From assembly GCF_003057875.1 (NCBI RefSeq), contig NZ_PYXZ01000008.1:62001-126000 (forward strand): DNA of 64,000 nt. Reading direction: 5' to 3'. Positions 59,119 through 64,000 of this stretch are shown in pieces. Position 1 is the stretch's first letter. Each line of letters begins with the position of its first letter. The DNA is from Nocardioides currus. GTDB lineage: Bacteria > Actinomycetota > Actinomycetes > Propionibacteriales > Nocardioidaceae. Under the pieces are notes generated by a model. The model worked only from the letters and a program-made list of their open reading frames with translations. It was not told the origin of the DNA and searched no databases. Made by a program: the position numbers and the translations under genes.

Positions 59119-60051
59119 ATGGAAACTATTCTCCGCAGCCGCGTCGGGCTCATCCTCCTGACCGCGGTCGCCCCCGCCGCCTGGGGCACGACCTACATCG
59201 TCACCGAGAAGTTCCTCCCGCCGGACCGTCCGCTGTTCGCGGCGCTGGTGCGCGCGCTCCCCGTCGGCCTCGCCCTGCTCGCGTGGCGGCGACGGCTGCC
59301 CTCCGGCGACTGGTGGTGGAAGGCGGTGGTGCTGGGGATCTTCAACATCGGGATGTTCTTCCCGCTCATCTTCGTGGCGGCCTACTACCTCCCCGGCGGC
59401 CTCGCCGCCACGGTGCAGGCGAGCTCGCCGCTGGCCGTGATGGGGCTGGCCTGGCTGCTGATCGGGGAGCGTGCCGCCCTCGCCCGGGTCGCCGCCGCAC
59501 TCATCGGCCTGGCCGGCGTCACGCTGCTCGTGCTGAAGAGCCCCGACGGCGTGACGGTGCTCGGGCTGGCCGGGGCCGTCGGGTCGGTGCTCGTCAGCGC
59601 TCTCGGGTTCGTGCTGATCAAGCGCTGGACCCCGCCGGTCGACATGATCACGCTGGTGTCCTGGCAGCTGGTCGTCGGCGGCCTGGCCCTGCTCCCGGTC
59701 GCCCTCCTGGTCGAGGGCGCGCCTCCGGCGGTGGACCTGTCGGCCGCGCTCGGCTACGCGTGGATCGCGGTCGTCGGCACCGGGCTCGCCTACGTCTGCT
59801 GGTTCACCGGCCTGCGTGCCATGCCCGCGGGTGCGGTGTCGCTGATCGGCCTGGTCAACCCGGTCGTGGGTACGGCGCTGGGCGTCGCGTTCGCCCACGA
59901 GGCGTTCGGCACCGTGCAGGCGCTCGGCGTGCTGCTCGTCATCGGCGGCGTGGTGCTCGGGCAGCGCGTGGCGCGGCCGCGTCCCGAGCAGATGACCGCC
60001 GAGGCACCCGCGGACCGACCGGCGGAGCCTGCGTTGACAATGGCACGGTGA
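59119..60051 (+). CDS. EamA/DMT family transporter
   Basis: A 310-residue ten-helix membrane protein with two EamA repeats (GTTYIVTEKFLPPDRPLFAAL; then LVSALGFVLIKRW and LAYVCWFTGLRAMPAG). Family members export amino acids, metabolites or dyes. Being under the MarR operator, export of an inducing compound is likely. It is leaderless and shares its stop with the MFS start (GTGA). Confidence 0.88.
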   Translation: METILRSRVGLILLTAVAPAAWGTTYIVTEKFLPPDRPLFAALVRALPVGLALLAWRRRLPSGDWWWKAVVLGIFNIGMFFPLIFVAAYYLPGGLAATVQASSPLAVMGLAWLLIGERAALARVAAALIGLAGVTLLVLKSPDGVTVLGLAGAVGSVLVSALGFVLIKRWTPPVDMITLVSWQLVVGGLALLPVALLVEGAPPAVDLSAALGYAWIAVVGTGLAYVCWFTGLRAMPAGAVSLIGLVNPVVGTALGVAFAHEAFGTVQALGVLLVIGGVVLGQRVARPRPEQMTAEAPADRPAEPALTMAR

Positions 60052-61280
60052 CGTCCCGGGGAAGCGAGCGCATCGAGGCGAGCGACTTCCGCCTCCGTGA
60101 CATCGCCGTGGCGGCCTACGGACCGACCGTCGTCAACGCGATCGGGCACGGCGCCGTGCTCCCCATCCTCGCCCTGCGGGCCCGCGAGCTCGGTGCCGAC
60201 GTCTCGGTCGCCGCCCTGGTCGTGGCCGCTCTCGGGCTGGGCAGCCTGGTCGCCTCGCTCCCCGCCGGCGCCCTGATCGCCCGGATCGGTGAGCGTCGCG
60301 CGCTCACCACCGTCGGCTCCCTCGACGCCGTCGCGATGGCGTTCGCAGCGCTGACCGACTCGGTGCTCGCGCTCGGGCTGGCCGTGGTGCTCAGCGGGAT
60401 GACGTGGACGGTCTTCCTGATGGCCCGCCAGGGCTTCATGATCGACGCGGTCCCGCTGGAGATGCGGGCCCGCGCGATGTCGGGCCTCGGGGCCAGCATG
60501 CGCGTCGGCGTGCTGATCGGGCCGCTGCTCGGCGCCGCGCTCATCCACCTCGGCGGCCTGACCTGGGTGTTCTGGCTCGCGTCCGTGATGTCGCTGTGCT
60601 CCGCGCTGCTCGCCCGGTCGATGCCCGACTTCGGCTCCGAGGCCCGCGCCACGACGACCACCCACCTGTCGGTGTGGTCCGTCCTCGTGGAGCACCGCCG
60701 CACGCTGCTCACGCTCGGGGTCGCCGTGGTGATCATCGCGGCCAGCCGCTCGCTGCGGATCGGGCTGCTCCCGCTGTGGGCCGAGCACGTCGGGCTCTCG
60801 GCGAGCACCACCTCGCTGATCTTCGCCGTGGCCGCCGCGGTCGACATCGCCTTCTCGTTCCCCGGCGGCTGGCTGATGGACAACTACGGGCGGTTCGTGG
60901 TCGCCGTACCCGTCGTCGCGACCACCGCCGTCGGCTGCCTCGTCCTGCCGCTCGCGACCTCCGCGGCCGGAGTGGCCGCGGTGATGGCGCTGATGGCCGT
61001 CGGCAACGGACTCGGCGCAGGCATCGTGATGACCATCGGCGCGGACACGGCGCCGGTCGAGGGGCGGGCCCAGTTCCTCGGCGGCTGGCGGCTGTGCGGC
61101 GACATCGGCGGGTCGGGTGGCGCGCTCGTCGTCGGAGCGGTGGCGGCCGCGGCGCCGTTGGCGGCCGCCTGCCTCACGATGGGCGCGCTGGCCGCGGTCG
61201 GGACCGTGTGGGTCGGCTTCCACACCCGCCGCCTCGACGTGCGGAGCGGCCGGCCCGGCGGTCGGCTCAGCCGACGGTGA
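60048..61280 (+). CDS. MFS transporter
   Basis: A 410-residue, twelve-helix major facilitator protein with the loop motif LIARIGERRAL after helix 2. It probably works as a proton-coupled exporter, perhaps for the same compound that induces the MarR gene. GTG start overlaps the EamA stop (GTGA). Its end overlaps the convergent small protein gene by 14 bases. Confidence 0.88.
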   Translation: MTSRGSERIEASDFRLRDIAVAAYGPTVVNAIGHGAVLPILALRARELGADVSVAALVVAALGLGSLVASLPAGALIARIGERRALTTVGSLDAVAMAFAALTDSVLALGLAVVLSGMTWTVFLMARQGFMIDAVPLEMRARAMSGLGASMRVGVLIGPLLGAALIHLGGLTWVFWLASVMSLCSALLARSMPDFGSEARATTTTHLSVWSVLVEHRRTLLTLGVAVVIIAASRSLRIGLLPLWAEHVGLSASTTSLIFAVAAAVDIAFSFPGGWLMDNYGRFVVAVPVVATTAVGCLVLPLATSAAGVAAVMALMAVGNGLGAGIVMTIGADTAPVEGRAQFLGGWRLCGDIGGSGGALVVGAVAAAAPLAAACLTMGALAAVGTVWVGFHTRRLDVRSGRPGGRLSRR

Positions 61281-61812
61281 CGACGACCTCGTTGGAGAAC
61301 AGGTCCTTGTCGGTGTCGATGACGCGGAACTTGTTCTCGCCCGGCTGGCTGGTCTGCACGTAGGTCGCGAAGTCCTGGTCGCTGACGGACATGGTCACCG
61401 GGAAGTCCTGCCACGACCCGCCCTCGAACCGCTGCACCTGGAGGATGGCCCCCTCGCCCGCGGGGTAGGTGCCGGTGAGGTCGATCTGCTGCATGGGCGC
61501 CACGGAGGACTGGGCGGACTCGAGGGTGATCTCGGTGTCGGGCTTCTCGCTCGCCGGGGGGCTCACGGCGTCGGCGGTCGGCGACGCCGACTCCTCCGGC
61601 TCCACGGCCTCGGAGGTGATCGTCGGCTCCGGGAGGTAGAGCGAGGCGTCGCTCGTGGCGCTGTCCTGGGCGGACGCCGCCGCCTCGCCGTCGAGGCCGA
61701 GCACCTTGCTGCCGACGAGGGCGGCCAGCCCGCCGATCACGCCGATCACGGCGGCGACGGCGACCAGCGCGATCAGTCCGTTCAGGACCGGGCGGTCCTT
61801 CCTGTCGGCCAC
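61267..61812 (-). CDS. Membrane-anchored hypothetical protein
   Basis: A 181-residue protein: a short basic start (VADRKDRPVL), one membrane helix (residues about 10-35, NGLIALVAVAAVIGVIGGLA), a serine/proline/glutamate-rich linker (about 50-105) and a C-terminal beta-rich domain ending in IDLTGTYPAGEGAILQVQRF and VQTSQPGENKFRVIDTDKDL, like a small Ig or surface domain. It is unknown. GTG 61812 has GGGAG six bases upstream; ATG 61830 is also in frame. It is expected outside the membrane, C-terminus out. Confidence 0.65.
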   Translation of the reverse strand: MADRKDRPVLNGLIALVAVAAVIGVIGGLAALVGSKVLGLDGEAAASAQDSATSDASLYLPEPTITSEAVEPEESASPTADAVSPPASEKPDTEITLESAQSSVAPMQQIDLTGTYPAGEGAILQVQRFEGGSWQDFPVTMSVSDQDFATYVQTSQPGENKFRVIDTDKDLFSNEVVVTVG

Positions 61813-61913
61813 GGCACACTCCCTGTCCATCGAAACGTCTCGGATCCGCTGCCCGCCCATTGTCGCGGACGGGCGGTGAGGATCCCAATACGGCGCCATG
61901 GTCTCCTAGGAGC

Positions 61914-62432
61914 ATGAGCGAGCGCGCGTCCCGCCTGGCCTTCGGCGTCGTGTGCGCGGCGTACGTCGCCGTGCTGGTCCGGCTCGCGCTCACGCTTCCC
62001 GCCCGGGTGCCGCTGCACTTCGACGGGTCGGGCCGGGCCGACAGCTGGGGCAGCCGGACCGAGGCACTGGTGCTGTGGACCGTGCTGGGACTGGTGATGC
62101 TGGTCGGCGGCGCGCTCCTCGCTCGCTTCGCGACGGCGGGCAACGGGACGTGGCTCAACCTGCCGCACAAGGACTACTGGCTGGCGCCCGAGCGTCGTAC
62201 GGCGTTCCGCCGGCGCTTCGAGGGCGACATGCTCGGCTTCGTGGCCTGGACGGGCGTGCTGCTGGTCTCGCTGATGCTGCTCACCGGCCGGGCCGCGGGC
62301 AACGACGGTGCCGCGCCGGGCTGGTGGTTCTGGTCCTCGCTCGGGGTCTACCTCGTGGGCACGGGCGCGTGGATCGCGTGGCTCCTGCGGCGCTACCGGC
62401 CGCCGTCGGACCGAGCGCGCCTCAGCGGGTGA
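61914..62432 (+). CDS. DUF1648-type membrane protein
   Basis: A 172-residue protein with four helices; the N-terminal part (LTLPARVPLHFDGSGRADSWG) is the DUF1648 signature seen in SdpI-like proteins, which is a typical immunity/stress context in Gram-positives. The rest has no SdpI motif that I can confirm. Function is unknown. Its end overlaps the P450 stop region (62422-62432) convergently. Confidence 0.68.
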   Translation: MSERASRLAFGVVCAAYVAVLVRLALTLPARVPLHFDGSGRADSWGSRTEALVLWTVLGLVMLVGGALLARFATAGNGTWLNLPHKDYWLAPERRTAFRRRFEGDMLGFVAWTGVLLVSLMLLTGRAAGNDGAAPGWWFWSSLGVYLVGTGAWIAWLLRRYRPPSDRARLSG

Positions 62433-63831
62433 CGCGCACGACCGCACCGTCGCGCGGGACGCTGGTGATGTTGCGGACCTTGGGGACGTCGGCGCCCATC
62501 GCCTCGACGTCGAAGCGCGCCAGCACCTCGCGCAGCACGACCACGCCCTCCATCAACGAGAAGCCCGCGCCGATGCACCGGCGGACGCCGCCGCCGAACG
62601 GGATCCAGGTGTTCGTCGCCGGCTGCCCGTCGATGAAGCGCTCGGGCCGGAAGGTCGTCGGCGACGGGTGGTTGTCGGCCCGGGCGTGGGCGATGATGAT
62701 CGACGGCGCGACGGTGGTGCCGGCGGGGAGGTCGTGGCAGCCCACGGTCGCGGGCCCCATCAGGGTGCGCACGACCATCGGGATCACCGGGTGCAGGCGC
62801 ATCGACTCCTTGAGCACCGCCTCGAGCCAGTCGTCGTCGCCGTCGGCCGCGGCCGCCCGCGACCGCGCGAGCAGCTCGGGTGAGCGGCCGAGCTCGTGCA
62901 GCGCCCAGGCCAGCGCCGTGGCCGTCGTCTCGTGGCCGGCGAGCAGGAGCGTGACCAGCTGGTCGCGCAGCTCCTCGTCGGTGAGCCGGTCGGAGCCGTC
63001 GTCGGTGCCGACCCGGATGAGCCGGGAGAGGACGTCGGTGCGGGTGTCGAGGTCGCTCGCCGCCCGGCGCTCGCGGATCTCGGCGTAGATCAGGGCGTCG
63101 AGCGCGATCGCGTTGTCCTTGGCCGCCTTCCAGGGCCCGACGGCCTGGAGGCGGGGCATGCCGTAGCCGAAGAGGATCGCCGGGCTGATGTCGACGACGC
63201 GGTTGACCCGCGGCCGCATCTCGGCGAGCCGCGCCTCGTCGGTGACGCCGAAGACCACCCGCAGGATCACCTCGAGCGTCAGTCGGTTCATCCGCTGGAG
63301 CGCGGAGAACGACTCCCCGGGCAGCCACGAGCCGACCTCGGCGCGGGCGACGTCGGTGACCAGGTCGGCGTAATCGCGCAGCGCGTGGCCGTTGAAGGCG
63401 GGCATCAGGAGCTTGCGGGCCCGCTTGTGCTCGCTGGAGTCCTGCAGCAGCAGCGAGTGCTCGCCCATCATCGGGCCGAGGATCGCGTTGCCCTTGCCGG
63501 CGTGGAAGACCTCGGGGTCGCCGGCGAAGATCTCGCGCGCGTGCTCGGGCCGGGTGAAGAGCACGATCGGGCGGCCCTGCGGCAGGATCCGGATGGTGAA
63601 GGTGTCGCCGTAGGTGCGGTGCGCCCACGGGATGAAGCGGTGCCGGAAGCGCAGCAGGCCGATGCTCTGGGCGAAGGCCGGCCAGCGCGGCCCGGGCGGC
63701 AGGCCGTCGGTGACCACCGGCATCGACGAGCGGCCCATCGGGCGCATCTTCTGGTAGCGGCGCTCGCTGAGCGCGTGGGCAGCAGCGTCCGTGGTCGCCA
63801 TCTGGTCCGGGCGCTCGCTCAGGGTGGTCAT
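62422..63831 (-). CDS. Cytochrome P450
   Basis: A 469-residue P450 with the I-helix oxygen motif LLAGHETTATAL near residue 285, the ExxR in LKESMRLHP, the PERF block, and the heme-cysteine loop PFGGGVRRCIGAGF near residue 415. It inserts one oxygen into a substrate using electrons from a ferredoxin system not present here. Of known actinobacterial classes it is closest by style to the mycobacterial CYP135/138 group. ATG 63831 lies six bases after TAGCAT and lacks an SD. A palindrome covers the predicted -35 region. Confidence 0.93.
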   Translation of the reverse strand: MTTLSERPDQMATTDAAAHALSERRYQKMRPMGRSSMPVVTDGLPPGPRWPAFAQSIGLLRFRHRFIPWAHRTYGDTFTIRILPQGRPIVLFTRPEHAREIFAGDPEVFHAGKGNAILGPMMGEHSLLLQDSSEHKRARKLLMPAFNGHALRDYADLVTDVARAEVGSWLPGESFSALQRMNRLTLEVILRVVFGVTDEARLAEMRPRVNRVVDISPAILFGYGMPRLQAVGPWKAAKDNAIALDALIYAEIRERRAASDLDTRTDVLSRLIRVGTDDGSDRLTDEELRDQLVTLLLAGHETTATALAWALHELGRSPELLARSRAAAADGDDDWLEAVLKESMRLHPVIPMVVRTLMGPATVGCHDLPAGTTVAPSIIIAHARADNHPSPTTFRPERFIDGQPATNTWIPFGGGVRRCIGAGFSLMEGVVVLREVLARFDVEAMGADVPKVRNITSVPRDGAVVRVTR

Positions 63832-63837
63832 GGGTCG

Positions 63838-63843
63838 ATGCTA
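63838..63843 (-). promoter_or_regulatory. -10 element of leaderless P450 promoter
   Basis: TAGCAT on the minus strand, six bases before ATG 63831. A -35 would lie at about 63861-63866 (TTACAT). Confidence 0.5.
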
Positions 63844-63861
63844 GGCCGGGACCGAGCCGAA

Positions 63862-63878
63862 TGTAACTGGCAGTTACA
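63862..63878. promoter_or_regulatory. TetR-type operator of the P450 gene
   Basis: TGTAACT (63862-63868), GGC, AGTTACA (63872-63878): a perfect seven-base inverted repeat, AT-rich in a GC-rich region, over the predicted -35. It also contains the TAA stop of the upstream gene (63874-63876). No regulator gene is within the window. Confidence 0.72.
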
Positions 63879-63999
63879 CGACGACGCGCCACGTCGAGGA
63901 CGGCTTCGCCGGCAGGTCGCCGCAGCTCTGCCGGCGGGGCGGTCCGACGACCTCGCGGACCTCCACGTCGGGGCGGCCGCCGGCCAGCACGTGCAGCTC
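63874..63999 (-). CDS. 3' end of an unknown gene (continues past the window)
   Basis: The last 41 codons of a minus-strand gene (ELHVLAGGRPDVEVREVVG through TWRVVV) end at TAA 63874-63876. Codon third positions are almost all G or C, supporting coding. The family cannot be recognised from this tail. It lies 42 bases upstream of the P450 start on the same strand, so the two may be loosely co-transcribed unless the operator region isolates them. Confidence 0.5.
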   Translation of the reverse strand, partial: ELHVLAGGRPDVEVREVVGPPRRQSCGDLPAKPSSTWRVVV

Positions 64000-64000
64000 G

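Overview
This 64 kb window is chromosomal DNA from a high-GC actinobacterium. The gene order and protein styles (13E12-type DUF222/HNH protein, dnaK-grpE-dnaJ-hspR operon with HAIR operators, class E sortase, F420-type LLM oxidoreductase, many GTGA/ATGA overlaps, leaderless TANNNT promoters) point to the Nocardioidaceae, most likely Nocardioides or a close relative. This placement is inference from content, not from a search. I see no rRNA, tRNA, CRISPR array, insertion sequence or prophage, and no gene-free stretch longer than about 300 bases.

Layout. 0-1.8 kb: 3' end of a DUF4082 protein, a SpoU RNA methyltransferase and a DedA membrane protein. 1.9-15.4 kb: a 12.35 kb gene for a 4116-residue secreted DUF11-repeat protein ending in LPDTG, then pyrE and a class E sortase on the other strand. 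15.4-20 kb: an aminotransferase, a membrane protein, and an SOS-box-controlled unit (DUF222/HNH nuclease, P-loop kinase, a frame-broken small gene). 20-24.3 kb: zinc-ribbon protein, YdeI/DUF1905-like protein, SDR protein, GAF histidine kinase, NYN-like protein. 24.3-30.4 kb: FAD oxidoreductase, CDP-glycerol glycerophosphotransferase-like protein, 2-hydroxyacid dehydrogenase, GlcD-type FAD oxidase, DoxX, CPBP protease. 30.5-41.5 kb: two HspR-HAIR heat-shock units (clpB, and dnaK-grpE-dnaJ-hspR) enclosing a decayed Abi-alpha-like gene, a tight isochorismatase-PfkB-YkgJ/pentapeptide operon and a PlsC acyltransferase.

41.6-54 kb: an SGNH hydrolase and a Dabb protein, then a nine-gene minus-strand operon for reductive pyrimidine (or related cyclic ureide) breakdown: beta-ureidopropionase, dihydropyrimidinase, an LLM flavin/F420 oxidoreductase, an NMT1/THI5-type ABC transporter, an omega-aminotransferase and methylmalonate/malonate-semialdehyde dehydrogenase. 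A divergent MocR regulator sits beside it. Together these could import a pyrimidine-like compound, open its ring, release a beta-amino acid and convert that to an acyl-CoA. No PydA-type dihydropyrimidine dehydrogenase is present; the LLM enzyme is the only redox candidate for the first step. 54-64 kb: two secreted peptidases (M4 and M28) sharing one C-terminal domain, an aldo/keto reductase, a MarR regulator divergent from EamA and MFS exporters, two small membrane proteins, a cytochrome P450 with a palindromic operator at its -35 region, and the 3' end of one more gene.

Regulation that can be read directly: a perfect LexA box, two HAIR sites, a MarR-type operator over two face-to-face leaderless promoters, a TetR-type palindrome before the P450, and three strong stem-loops. 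Three genes (near 17.7, 19.8 and 33.6 kb) show reading-frame breaks that may be true decay or sequence errors.
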